From NCBI GenBank assembly GCA_021793295.1, contig JAJYTA010000032.1, positions 1-33,832 of the forward strand: a stretch of DNA of 33,832 nucleotides, read 5' to 3'. Below, piece by piece: positions 25,671-33,832 of the stretch. The stretch's first letter is position 1; every line of letters starts with the position of its first letter. The stretch is from Actinomycetes bacterium. GTDB taxonomy: Bacteria > Actinomycetota > Actinomycetes > Jiangellales > Jiangellaceae. Position numbers and translations under genes: made by a program. The notes under the pieces were generated by a model. It was not told the origin of the DNA, searched no databases, and saw only the letters and a program-made list of their open reading frames with translations.

Positions 25671-28600
25671 ATGGGTGACGTCCTCGAACTCTTCGGCCCC
25701 GCCACCAGGGCGTGGTTCGCCGACTCGTTCGCGGCGCCCACCGCGGCCCAGCAAGGCGCGTGGCAAGCCATCGCGGCCGAGCGCAACGCCCTGGTCGTGG
25801 CTCCGACCGGCTCGGGCAAGACGCTCGCGGCGTTCCTGTGGGCGTTGGACCAACTGGCCGCCGCTCCCCCGCCCGACGACCCCACGCACCGCTGCCGAGT
25901 GCTCTACGTCTCGCCGCTCAAGGCGCTCACCGTCGACGTCGAGCGCAACCTGCGCGCGCCGCTGGCCGGTATCAGCCAGGCCGCCCAGCGGCTGGGGCTG
26001 GCGGCGCCTGACATCACCGTCGGCATCCGCTCCGGTGACACGCCGCCGGAGCAGCGACGCCAGTTCGCCCGCCGGCCACCCGACGTGCTCATCACCACGC
26101 CGGAGTCGTTGTTCCTGCTGCTCACGTCGCAGGCGCGGGAGTCGCTGCGGCACATCCACACGGTCATCGTCGACGAGGTCCATGCCGTGGCCGGCAGCAA
26201 GCGCGGCGCTCATCTCGCCCTGTCACTCGAGCGGCTCGACGCCCTGTTGAGCCGGCCCGCCCAACGCATCGGTCTCTCGGCGACCGTACGGCCGGTGGAC
26301 GAGGTCGCGCGCTTCCTCGGCGGCCCGCGTCCGGTCGAGGTCGTCGCGCCGGAAAGCACCAAGAGCTGGGACCTGCGCGTCGTCGTGCCCGTTCCCGATC
26401 TCGACGAGCTCGACGCCGCTCCCGCGCCGCCGGGCGAGGACACCGGCCGGCTCGGAGACGCCGAGGCCGACGGCGCTCGCTCGTCCATCTGGCCACACGT
26501 GGAACGCCGCGTGGTCGACCTCGTCGAGCAGCACACCTCGACCATCGTCTTCGCCAACTCGCGGCGGCTGGCCGAACGGCTCACGGCCCGGCTCAACGAG
26601 ATCGCCGCCGAGTCCGCCCGGTCGGCCGAGCCCGAACTCAGCAGCGACACCCCTGGCCCGCCCGCGCAGATGATGGCCCAGGCGGGCAGCAGCGACGGCG
26701 CCGACCCGGTCGTGGCCCGGGCCCACCACGGCTCGGTCAGCAAGGAGCAACGCGCTCTCATCGAAGACGACCTCAAGTCCGGGCGACTGCCGGCGGTGGT
26801 GGCCACCAGCAGTCTCGAGCTCGGCATCGACATGGGCGCGGTCGATCTCGTCGTCCAAGTCGAGGCGCCGCCGTCGGTGGCCAGCGGCCTGCAACGGGTC
26901 GGGCGGGCTGGCCACCAGGTCGGCGCGGTCTCGCGTGGGGTGCTGTTCCCCAAGTACCGCGGCGACCTGGTCCAGACGGCAGTGGTCGCCGAGCGCATGC
27001 GCGCCGGCAGCATCGAAGAACTCGCCGTCCCGAACAACCCACTGGACGTCCTCGCCCAGCAGGTCGTGGCGGCCGTGGCGATGGACGACTGGCCAGTGGA
27101 CGAGTTGCTCGCCCTGGTCCGGCGGGCGCATCCGTTCGCCCGGCTGCCGCAGTCCTCGTTCGACACCGTGCTCGACATGCTCGCCGGCCGGTATCCGTCC
27201 GACGAGTTCGCTGAGCTGCGCCCGCGGGTCGTGTGGGATCGCACCGCCGGGGTCCTCAAAGGCCGGCCCGGCAGCCAGCGCCTGGCCGTCACCAGCGGCG
27301 GCACCATCCCCGACCGCGGCCTGTTCGGCGTGTTCCTGGTCGGCTCGGACCCGCGCAAGGGTGGCGCGCGCGTCGGCGAGCTCGACGAAGAGATGGTCTA
27401 CGAGTCCCGGGTCGGCGACGTCTTCGCGCTCGGCGCCACGAGCTGGCGCATCGAAGACATCACCCACGATCGCGTGCTCGTCTCTCCCGCTCCTGGACGG
27501 CCGGGCAAGCTGCCGTTCTGGCACGGCGACAGTCTGGGCCGCCCGGCCGAGCTGGGCGCGGCCGTCGGCGCCTTCGTCCGAGAGATCTGCGGGCTGCCCG
27601 ACGACGACGCCCGCAGGCGGGCCGCGGCCGCCGGGCTGGACGACTGGGCCGTGGACAACCTGCTCGCCTACGTCCGCGACCAACGGGCAGCCACCGGTCA
27701 CGTCCCGGACGACCGCACGGTGCTCGTCGAGCGGTTCCGTGACGAACTCGGCGACTGGCGCCTGGTCATCCATTCGCCGTACGGCGCTCAGGTCCACGCC
27801 CCGTGGGCGCTGGCGCTCGGCGCACGGCTACGCGAGCTCTACGGCGTCGACGTCCAGGCCGCGCACGCCGACGACGGCATCGTGTTGCGTATCCCGGACA
27901 CGCTCGACACCCCGGAGTCCCTCGACGCCACCGGCTCCACGGCCGCACCTGACGCCGGGCTCGTGGTGCTCGACCCGGACGAGCTGGACGATCTCGTCAC
28001 CGCCGAGGTCGGCAACTCCGCGCTGTTCGCGTCCCGGTTCCGTGAATGCGCCGCGCGGGCGCTGCTGTTGCCGCGCCGCACCCCCGGCAAACGCTCGCCA
28101 CTGTGGCAACAACGCCAGCGCTCGGCGCAACTGCTGGAGGTGGCCGCCAAGTACGGCTCCTTCCCGATCCTCCTCGAGACGATGCGCGAGTGCCTGCAGG
28201 ACGTCTACGACGTCGACGGCCTGCGCCGGCTCATGCGCGCCATCGCCGAGCGCACCGTCAAGGTCGTCGAGGTCGAGACCCCGCAGCCCTCGCCGTTCGC
28301 CCGGTCGCTGCTGTTCGGCTACGTCGCCTCGTTCATGTACGAGGGCGACTCCCCGCTGGCCGAGCGCCGTGCACAGGCGCTCACCCTCGACGCGACCCTG
28401 CTCGCCGAGTTGCTCGGCCGTACCGAACTACGCGAGCTGCTCGATCCCGAGGTGGTCGAGCAGACCGAAGCCGAGCTCCAGCGACTGGCTCCGGACCGGC
28501 GGGCCAGCGGTGTCGAGGCCGTGGCCGACCTCCTGCGCTTGCTGGGCCCGCTGACGACCGACGAGGTCGCTGCTCGGTGCGCCGACGGTGAAGATGCCGC

Positions 28601-30290
28601 AGTTCACCTGGAGGAGCTGGCGCGGCTGCGGCGCGTCATGCTCGTGCGTATCGCCGGGCGTGAGGTCTGGGCGGGCGTCGAAGACGCGGGGCGGCTGCGC
28701 GACGCTTTGGGGGTCGCGGTTCCCGGCGGCGTGCACGAGGCCTTCGCCGCGCCGGTACCCGATCCCCTGGGCGACGTCATCGCCCGCTATGCCCGGACTC
28801 ATGGCCCATTCCGTGCCGACGACGTCGCCGCCCGCTTCGGCCTGGGTGTCGCCGTCGTCACGTCGACGCTGCGGCGGTTGGCCGGCGAAGGCCGGGTCGT
28901 CGAAGGCGAGCTTCGTCCCGGGCGGGTCGGCACCGACTGGTGCGACTCCGGCGTCCTGCGCCTCTTGCGCCGCAGGTCGCTGGCTGCGCTGCGGCAAGAA
29001 GCCGAGCCGGTCGATCCGGCCACCCTGGGCCGCTTCCTGCCGGCATGGCAGTCGGTGGGCAGCTCGCTGCGTGGCCCCGACGGTGTCCTGCGCGTCGTCG
29101 AGCAGCTCGCCGGCGCCGCCGTGCCGGCCAGCGCGCTGGAGAGTCTCGTGCTGCCCGCACGGGTGGCTTCGTACTCCCCGGCCTGGCTCGACGAACTGAG
29201 CGTCGCCGGCGAGATCGTCTGGGCCGGGCACGGTCACCTGCCCGGCAATGACGGCTGGGTGTCGCTGCACCTGGCCGACACCGCCCCGCTGACTCTTCCC
29301 GACCTCGACGGCGAACCAGACGACGCCGTGCAACGTGCCGTGCTCGACGCCCTGGCCGGAGGCGGCGCCTTCTTCTTCCGCCAACTCGCTGACGCCGTCA
29401 CCGCGACGATCTCCGCGAGCTCCACCGGCGACAGCGTGCCCGACGATGCCACGATCGCCGCCGCGCTGTGGGACCTCGTCTGGTCCGGCTACGTCACGAA
29501 CGACACCGTGGCGCCCCTGCGTTCGCTGCTGGCCGGCACTCGAAGCACGCACCGGTCTCGCCCAACCCGGCCACGCTCGCGCTACGCCCGGACCCGCGCG
29601 GCGATGCCCGCTCGGTCCGGGCCGCCCACCGTGGCAGGGCGCTGGTCGCTGCTGCCCGACCGCGAGCCGGACGTGACCCGGCGGGCGCATGCCGCGGCCG
29701 AAGCGCTGCTCGAGCGCCACGGCGTGGTCACCCGAGGTGCCGTGACCGCCGAGCGGCTGCCTGGCGGGTTCGCCGCTGCTTACCGCGTCCTCTCGGCGTT
29801 CGAGGACACCGGGCGCGCCCGCCGCGGCTACTTCGTCGCCGGGTTGGGGGCCGCCCAGTTCGGCACCCCCGGTTCGGTCGACCGGTTGCGATCGTTCGCG
29901 CGCCCGGCCGGCTCCGCGGACAGCGACGGCGCGCTCGTCCTCGCCGCCACCGATCCCGCCAACCCGTTCGGCGCCGCCCTGCCGTGGCCGGAGCGTGACG
30001 GGTCCGGGCACCGGCCCGGCCGCAAGGCCGGCGCCCTGGTCGTCCTCGTCGACGGCGAACTGACGCTCTACGTCGAGCGCGGCGGTCGAACCCTGCTGTC
30101 GTGGACCGACGATCCCACCCGGCTGCGCGCCTCGGCCGATGCGCTCGCCCTGGCCGTGCGCGAGGGCGCTCTCGGGTCGCTACGGGTCGAGCGAGCCGAT
30201 GGCGAGCAGGTCACCTCCACCCCGCTGGGTGAGGCGCTGAGCGCAGCCGGCTTCTATCTGTCACCGCGGGGGCTGCGGCTGCGCAACTGA
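25671..30290 (+). CDS. lhr: Lhr-type ATP-dependent DNA helicase
   Basis: A 1539-residue superfamily-2 3'-5' helicase of the long Lhr class (about 1500 residues), involved in nucleic acid repair. The Lhr core has Walker A APTGSGKT (44-51), Ia SPLKAL, the DEVH box (168-171), LSAT near 203, and motif VI QRVGRAGH near 408. Winged-helix and long C-terminal domains follow. A basic, disordered Arg-rich linker lies around 1285-1320 before the final conserved block ending in YLSPRGLRLRN. ATG 25671 was chosen for the conserved start and the promoter position. In mycobacteria this helicase is linked to the DNA-damage response. Its strand is opposite to the surrounding recA-side genes. Confidence 0.95.
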   Translation: MGDVLELFGPATRAWFADSFAAPTAAQQGAWQAIAAERNALVVAPTGSGKTLAAFLWALDQLAAAPPPDDPTHRCRVLYVSPLKALTVDVERNLRAPLAGISQAAQRLGLAAPDITVGIRSGDTPPEQRRQFARRPPDVLITTPESLFLLLTSQARESLRHIHTVIVDEVHAVAGSKRGAHLALSLERLDALLSRPAQRIGLSATVRPVDEVARFLGGPRPVEVVAPESTKSWDLRVVVPVPDLDELDAAPAPPGEDTGRLGDAEADGARSSIWPHVERRVVDLVEQHTSTIVFANSRRLAERLTARLNEIAAESARSAEPELSSDTPGPPAQMMAQAGSSDGADPVVARAHHGSVSKEQRALIEDDLKSGRLPAVVATSSLELGIDMGAVDLVVQVEAPPSVASGLQRVGRAGHQVGAVSRGVLFPKYRGDLVQTAVVAERMRAGSIEELAVPNNPLDVLAQQVVAAVAMDDWPVDELLALVRRAHPFARLPQSSFDTVLDMLAGRYPSDEFAELRPRVVWDRTAGVLKGRPGSQRLAVTSGGTIPDRGLFGVFLVGSDPRKGGARVGELDEEMVYESRVGDVFALGATSWRIEDITHDRVLVSPAPGRPGKLPFWHGDSLGRPAELGAAVGAFVREICGLPDDDARRRAAAAGLDDWAVDNLLAYVRDQRAATGHVPDDRTVLVERFRDELGDWRLVIHSPYGAQVHAPWALALGARLRELYGVDVQAAHADDGIVLRIPDTLDTPESLDATGSTAAPDAGLVVLDPDELDDLVTAEVGNSALFASRFRECAARALLLPRRTPGKRSPLWQQRQRSAQLLEVAAKYGSFPILLETMRECLQDVYDVDGLRRLMRAIAERTVKVVEVETPQPSPFARSLLFGYVASFMYEGDSPLAERRAQALTLDATLLAELLGRTELRELLDPEVVEQTEAELQRLAPDRRASGVEAVADLLRLLGPLTTDEVAARCADGEDAAVHLEELARLRRVMLVRIAGREVWAGVEDAGRLRDALGVAVPGGVHEAFAAPVPDPLGDVIARYARTHGPFRADDVAARFGLGVAVVTSTLRRLAGEGRVVEGELRPGRVGTDWCDSGVLRLLRRRSLAALRQEAEPVDPATLGRFLPAWQSVGSSLRGPDGVLRVVEQLAGAAVPASALESLVLPARVASYSPAWLDELSVAGEIVWAGHGHLPGNDGWVSLHLADTAPLTLPDLDGEPDDAVQRAVLDALAGGGAFFFRQLADAVTATISASSTGDSVPDDATIAAALWDLVWSGYVTNDTVAPLRSLLAGTRSTHRSRPTRPRSRYARTRAAMPARSGPPTVAGRWSLLPDREPDVTRRAHAAAEALLERHGVVTRGAVTAERLPGGFAAAYRVLSAFEDTGRARRGYFVAGLGAAQFGTPGSVDRLRSFARPAGSADSDGALVLAATDPANPFGAALPWPERDGSGHRPGRKAGALVVLVDGELTLYVERGGRTLLSWTDDPTRLRASADALALAVREGALGSLRVERADGEQVTSTPLGEALSAAGFYLSPRGLRLRN

Positions 30291-30355
30291 CCGCCGCGCT
30301 CTCGTTCGTGCCCCCGCAGCGGATTCCACTCGGCGTGGGCCGCCATGCAGATGCA

Positions 30356-30391
30356 CTGATGCCCGTGACCGCAACCGGTCACGGGCATCAG
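30356..30391. terminator. Bidirectional terminator between lhr and clgR
   Basis: CTGATGCCCGTGACC and GGTCACGGGCATCAG form a perfect 15-bp stem with a 6-nt loop, in the 133-bp gap between two convergent genes (lhr stop at 30290, clgR stop at 30424). No long T-run, but such stems are the usual actinobacterial form. It can serve both strands. Confidence 0.85.
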
Positions 30392-30423
30392 CCTTGCTTG
30401 AGTCTGCCTGTTGGGTATCCAGG

Positions 30424-30735
30424 TCAGCCGACCTGGACGACGTCACGCGGCCGCGCTTCCTCACGCGGGCGCAACTGGGTGAGCGCACCTACCGCGGCCG
30501 CCTCGACCCGCATCATCTCGTCGCTGACCTCGCGGAGCACCTCGGACATCGGCAGGTCCAAAGCCTCGCAGATCGCGGCGAGCAGTTCAGAGGACGCTTC
30601 TTTGCGGCCTCGTTCGACCTCGGACAGATATCCGAGGCTCACCCGAGCCGCTGCCGAGATCTCGCGAAGGGTTCGACCCTGCTCGATCCGGCGGCGCCGC
30701 AAGACATCGCCGACGAGCCGTCTGATGAGTACCAC
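30424..30735 (-). CDS. clgR: Clp gene regulator ClgR (XRE-family)
   Basis: A 103-residue transcription activator of Clp protease genes under protein-damage stress. The N-terminal helix-turn-helix [52 protein letters not shown] is nearly the canonical ClgR sequence, and the place beside cinA and pgsA matches Rv2745c in M. tuberculosis. GTG 30735 has a purine-rich AGAGGGG about 6 nt upstream. The C-terminal tail lacks the classic Ala-Ala Clp-degradation signal and ends in QVG here. Upstream lie a candidate ClgR box and a SigR/SigH-type promoter. Confidence 0.93.
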   Translation of the reverse strand: MVLIRRLVGDVLRRRRIEQGRTLREISAAARVSLGYLSEVERGRKEASSELLAAICEALDLPMSEVLREVSDEMMRVEAAAVGALTQLRPREEARPRDVVQVG

Positions 30736-30778
30736 CGGCCACCCCTCTCGCGATCAGTCTCGACTGTGCCTGACACCA

Positions 30779-30797
30779 CCGTACCGCGCGTACGGCG
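30779..30797. promoter_or_regulatory. Palindrome with ClgR-box core upstream of clgR
   Basis: CCGTAC-CGCGC-GTACGG (30779-30795) is a perfect 6-bp inverted repeat; within it and just beyond, CGC-GTACG-GCG (30787-30797) fits the CGC-N5-GCG core of known ClgR boxes. It lies about 50 bp upstream of the clgR start, so autoregulation is plausible. Confidence 0.5.
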
Positions 30798-30867
30798 TCT
30801 GTGCTGTGTGACCCCGCCGCGGTTCGTATCAGTTCAACGACTCGAAGGGGCGCACCTGGACACTCGT

Positions 30868-30895
30868 GTAACGCCGTCGATATGCCGGACATTCC
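30868..30895 (-). promoter_or_regulatory. SigR/SigH-type ECF promoter of clgR
   Basis: On the minus strand GGAAT (30895-30891), exactly 18 nt, then GTT (30872-30870) is the exact SigR (Streptomyces) / SigH (mycobacteria) consensus GGAAT-N18-GTT, extended to GGGGAAT and CGTTAC. The predicted leader to clgR is about 125 nt. It lies in the 180-bp gap after cinA. Confidence 0.6.
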
Positions 30896-30915
30896 CCGTC
30901 ACGTCCGGCCGTCGC

Positions 30916-31428
30916 TCACGTCCGGCCCGGCTCCGGGCGGGCCGCTTCGCTCACCATTTCCAGCGCGATCCGGACCGTCTGCCGTCGAACGTCGGCCCGG
31001 TCGCCGGCGAGCCGGTCGGCGTCGACGTACGAGCGCACAGTGACGCCGCGTGGGTCGGCGACAGCGATGTGCACGGTCCCGGGCGGGTGACCGTCCTGCG
31101 CATCAGGGCCGGCCACCCCCGTGGCCGCCACGCCCAGATCTGCGGTCAGGCGGTTGCGCACGCCGCCGGCCATCGCGGCCGCCACTTCGGCCGACACCGG
31201 CCCGTGGCGTCGCACCACGTCGGCGGCGATGCCGGTGAGGAGGGATTTCAGTTCCGTGGCGTAGACGACGACACCGCCGCGCACCGTTGCTGACGATCCC
31301 GGCACCATGGTCAAGGCTGCGCAGATCAGTCCGCCGGTCAGCGACTCCGCGGTCGCGACCGTACGGGCCTGCTCGATCAACGTGTGCACGGCGGTCTCGG
31401 CGTGCTCAGCGGTCGCGGCGTCGATCAC
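30916..31428 (-). CDS. cinA: Nicotinamide-nucleotide amidohydrolase (CinA C-terminal domain only)
   Basis: A 170-residue PncC-type enzyme that converts nicotinamide mononucleotide to nicotinate mononucleotide. The catalytic Ser lies in ATAESLTGGLICAALT, followed by GSSATVRGGVVVYATELKSLL, VSAEVAAAMAGGVRNRL and ATGVAGPDAQDGHPPGTVHIA, which are family hallmarks. The N-terminal CinA domain is absent, as usual in actinomycetes. GTG 31428 has AGGAG 7 nt upstream and overlaps the pgsA stop as GTGA, so the two are coupled. The longer open frame upstream is shadow of pgsA. Confidence 0.92.
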   Translation of the reverse strand: MIDAATAEHAETAVHTLIEQARTVATAESLTGGLICAALTMVPGSSATVRGGVVVYATELKSLLTGIAADVVRRHGPVSAEVAAAMAGGVRNRLTADLGVAATGVAGPDAQDGHPPGTVHIAVADPRGVTVRSYVDADRLAGDRADVRRQTVRIALEMVSEAARPEPGRT

Positions 31429-32066
31429 GCCGACGCTCCTGGCCGGCCGGCTTCGCGGTGGCGCCGGATCGCCGAGACGACGTAGTCGATGCCCGTCACC
31501 ACCGTCACGACGACCGCCAGCGTCATCGCCGTGATCTCGACCGGGTCGAACGCGCCGGGCAACGGCAGAATGTAGAGCCCCAGCGCGACGGCCTGCAGCG
31601 CGGTCTTGACCTTGCCGCCACGGCTGGCCGGGATGACACCGGAGCGAATGACGGCGAAGCGTAGCAGCGTGATACCGATCTCTCGGGCCAGGACCACCAC
31701 CGCGACCCACCAGGGCAACTCCCCGAGTAGGCACAACCCGATGAAGGCCATCCCGGTCAGTGCCTTGTCGGCGATCGGATCGGCGATCTTGCCCACGTCG
31801 GTGATCAGCCCGCGGCGCCGGGCGATGTCACCGTCCAGCCGGTCGGTCGTCATGGCGATCGCGAACACCACGAAAGCCGCGATCCGCGAGCCGTCCTCGG
31901 CGCCACCGGCCCGCAGCAGCAGCCACCCGAACACCGGCACGAGCACGATCCGTAGCGCCGTGAGCGCGTTGGCGGCGTTCCATACGCTCGGCGCCACGGG
32001 TTCGCGTCGGTCGGAACTGGGGTCGGGCACGAGGTAAGGGTAGGACTTCCCGGTGCGTTGCGACAC
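31425..32066 (-). CDS. pgsA: CDP-diacylglycerol-glycerol-3-phosphate 3-phosphatidyltransferase
   Basis: A 213-residue membrane enzyme that makes phosphatidylglycerol phosphate, the first step to phosphatidylglycerol. The CDP-alcohol phosphotransferase motif DG-x2-AR-x8-G-x3-D-x3-D is complete in DRLDGDIARRRGLITDVG and KIADPIADK. About five or six helices. GTG 32066 starts 5 bp after the rimO stop, but with no clear ribosome site; GTG 31991 (VAPSVWNAAN) close to the first helix is an alternative that would shorten the protein by about 25 residues. Operon order rimO-pgsA-cinA is conserved in actinomycetes. Confidence 0.92.
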   Translation of the reverse strand: MSQRTGKSYPYLVPDPSSDRREPVAPSVWNAANALTALRIVLVPVFGWLLLRAGGAEDGSRIAAFVVFAIAMTTDRLDGDIARRRGLITDVGKIADPIADKALTGMAFIGLCLLGELPWWVAVVVLAREIGITLLRFAVIRSGVIPASRGGKVKTALQAVALGLYILPLPGAFDPVEITAMTLAVVVTVVTGIDYVVSAIRRHREAGRPGASA

Positions 32067-32071
32067 CGCCG

Positions 32072-33481
32072 TCAGCGTGCGGTTGCGACCAGGTCGACGC
32101 CGTCGTTGCCGACGACGACTGCACGCACGACGTCACCGACACCGGCCCGCACACCCCGAACGGTCGTGCAACCGTCGACCTCCGGGCCCTGATGCGCTGC
32201 GCGGCCCTGCACGCCGTCGCCGTCGACCGACTCGATGAGCACCTCGACTTCAGAGCCCACGCGGTCCTCGGCGCGCTGGTCGACCAGGTGCTCGACGAGA
32301 TCGTTGAGGCGCTCGACGCGTTCGTCGATCTCGTCCAGGTCGATCTTGTCGGGCAGGTCGGCTGCTTCGGTGCCGTCCTCGTCGGAGTAACCGAACACGC
32401 CGACGACGTCGAGCTTCGCGCGGGTGAGGAAGTCTTCGAGCTCCTCGACGTCGTCTTCGGTCTCACCCGGGAATCCGACGATGACGTTCGAGCGGATGCC
32501 GGCTTCGGGCGCACGATCGCGAATCGAGGCGATGAGCTCGAGGAACGACTCCGTGGAGCCGAACCGGCGCATCCGCCGCAGCAGTGGTGCGCTGGCGTGT
32601 TGGAACGACAGGTCGAAGTACGGCACGACGCCCGGGGTGGTGGTCATCGCCTCGACCAGGCTCGGGCGCATCTCGGCCGGCTGCAGATATGACACCCGGA
32701 CCCGGTCGATGCCGTCCACGGCGGCCAGCTCGGGCAGCAGGGTCTCGAGCAGGCGCAGATCGCCGAGGTCCTTGCCGTACGAGGTGGAGTTCTCGCTGAC
32801 CAGGAACAGCTCCTTCACCCCGGTACCGGCCAACCAGCGCGCATCGGCCAGCACGTCGGCCGGCCGGCGGGACAGGAAGGCGCCCCGGAAGGCGGGGATG
32901 GCGCAGAACGTGCACGCGCGATCGCACCCGCTGGCGAGCTTGACCGGCGCCACCGGAGCGCCGTCGAGGCGGCGGCGCAGCGTACGCGGCCCGGACGCGG
33001 GCGCGACGCCGTCGGGCAAGTCCGCCACGACTGGGGCACCCGCCGCGGCTTGCCGCTCCACCGGGCTGACCGGCAGCAGCTTGCGCCGGTCCTGTGGCAC
33101 ATGCGGGACGTGCCGCTCGCCGTCGAGAATCCCACGCAGCCGCTGGCCGATGGCGGCGTAGTCGTCGAAGCCGAGCACGGCGTCGGCTTCGGGAAGTTCG
33201 TCGGCCAATTCCACGCCGTACCGCTCGGCCATGCAGCCCACGGCGACGACGGCCTTGGTGGCGCCGCCGGACTTGAGGTCGGCGGCGGCGAGCAGGGAAT
33301 CCACCGAATCCTTCTTCGCCTGCTCGACGAACCCGCAGGTGTTGACCAGAACCGTCTCAGCCGCGGCCGGATCGTCGACGAGTTCGAAGCCGTCGGCGTC
33401 CAGGCGGCCCGCCAGCTCCTCGGAGTCCACCTCGTTGCGGCTGCAGCCCAGAGTGACGATGGCGACGGAATGCTTGGTCAT
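32072..33481 (-). CDS. rimO: Ribosomal protein S12 methylthiotransferase
   Basis: A 469-residue radical-SAM enzyme that methylthiolates an aspartate of ribosomal protein S12. Auxiliary cluster cysteines are in [19 protein letters not shown] and VGCMAERYG; the radical-SAM CxxxCxxC is in [26 protein letters not shown] and [13 protein letters not shown] are family-typical, and a C-terminal TRAM domain follows [13 protein letters not shown]. It differs from the paralogous miaB at 11216 by the FVEQAKKDS motif, which marks RimO. ATG 33481 has no strong ribosome site. It lies downstream of ftsK with a 47-bp gap. Confidence 0.95.
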   Translation of the reverse strand: MTKHSVAIVTLGCSRNEVDSEELAGRLDADGFELVDDPAAAETVLVNTCGFVEQAKKDSVDSLLAAADLKSGGATKAVVAVGCMAERYGVELADELPEADAVLGFDDYAAIGQRLRGILDGERHVPHVPQDRRKLLPVSPVERQAAAGAPVVADLPDGVAPASGPRTLRRRLDGAPVAPVKLASGCDRACTFCAIPAFRGAFLSRRPADVLADARWLAGTGVKELFLVSENSTSYGKDLGDLRLLETLLPELAAVDGIDRVRVSYLQPAEMRPSLVEAMTTTPGVVPYFDLSFQHASAPLLRRMRRFGSTESFLELIASIRDRAPEAGIRSNVIVGFPGETEDDVEELEDFLTRAKLDVVGVFGYSDEDGTEAADLPDKIDLDEIDERVERLNDLVEHLVDQRAEDRVGSEVEVLIESVDGDGVQGRAAHQGPEVDGCTTVRGVRAGVGDVVRAVVVGNDGVDLVATAR

Positions 33482-33528
33482 GAGACCGTTAGCCTACTCT
33501 GGCGCGCCGGAGCGCAGGTCACGCGCCG

Positions 33529-33832
33529 TCACTCGCCGCGCAGGGACGCCAGGACCTCCTCGAGATCGTCCGGCTTGATCAGCACGTCGCGGGCCTTGGA
33601 TCCCTCGGACGGGCCGACGATGCCCCGGCTTTCCATCAGGTCCATCAACCGTCCCGCCTTGGCGAAGCCGACACGCAGCTTGCGCTGCAGCATCGACGTC
33701 GAGCCGAACTGGGTGTTGATCACCAGCTCCGCGGCCTGGCAGAGCAGGTCGAGGTCGTCGCCGATGTCTTCGTCGACCTCGCGCTTGGTCGTCTGCGGCG
33801 CGGTGACGTCCTCGCGGTAGCTCGGCTCGAGC
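33529..33832 (-). CDS. ftsK: DNA translocase FtsK, C-terminal end (partial)
   Basis: The last 100 codons of a minus-strand gene that enters from the right edge. The sequence [49 protein letters not shown] is the winged-helix gamma domain of FtsK, which reads KOPS motifs and contacts XerD to resolve chromosome dimers at division. The motor domains lie outside the window, so I cannot comment on them. No start is available in the window. Confidence 0.95.
   Translation of the reverse strand, partial: LEPSYREDVTAPQTTKREVDEDIGDDLDLLCQAAELVINTQFGSTSMLQRKLRVGFAKAGRLMDLMESRGIVGPSEGSKARDVLIKPDDLEEVLASLRGE

Noticed and set aside
26223-27797. Long minus-strand open frames inside lhr (for example 524 codons)
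   Set aside because: High-GC third-position shadows; the plus-strand helicase motifs are unambiguous.

Overview
High-GC actinobacterial chromosome fragment. The gene order ftsK - rimO - pgsA - cinA - clgR - (lhr) - DUF3046 - recA - recX - rny - gluABCD - miaB - extradiol-dioxygenase-like gene is a typical actinomycete core neighbourhood, read here mostly from the right end on the minus strand. Frequent GTG starts, 4-nt ATGA/GTGA overlaps, a LexA box of the CGAAC-N4-GTTCG type and PafBC-type promoter motifs agree with this. A large secreted ThuA/sugar-dehydrogenase fusion is reminiscent of Jiangellales-like soil actinomycetes, but I cannot fix the genus.

Layout. 1-287: start of a minus-strand extradiol-dioxygenase-like gene. 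366-860: small membrane protein. 934-5285: a promoter, a LacI-family-type operator, then a tightly packed operon of a cupin, an NMT1/THI5-type ABC importer (permease, lipoprotein, ATPase) and an NCS1-like permease. 5387-10104: a second promoter with a near-identical operator, driving a 1538-residue secreted ThuA / sugar-dehydrogenase / PKD / CBM6-like protein. 10218-11225: glutaminase, ending inside the end of miaB (minus). 12942-16231: gluABCD glutamate importer. 16232-18597: an FN3-F5/8C protein coupled to a Tat-exported PhoD phosphatase. 18707-20341: RNase Y with a long leader. 20724-22421: recA-recX with two stacked DNA-damage promoters. 22635-25233: a NodIJ/Drr-type exporter placed just upstream of recA. 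25327-25521: DUF3046. 25671-30290: full-length Lhr helicase on the plus strand with a possible leaderless PafBC-type promoter. A strong bidirectional terminator separates lhr from clgR, followed by cinA, pgsA, rimO and the 3' end of ftsK.

How it fits together. Two themes stand out. (i) The 11 kb between miaB and the extradiol-like gene looks like accessory cargo: an importer operon and a secreted carbohydrate-oxidation protein that share an operator, so probably one regulon controlled by a LacI-family repressor encoded elsewhere. (ii) The recA/lhr region carries LexA- and PafBC-type damage promoters, and clgR carries an exact SigR/SigH-type stress promoter, so this core locus is a hub of stress regulation. 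I saw no tRNA, rRNA, CRISPR array, transposase or integrase.
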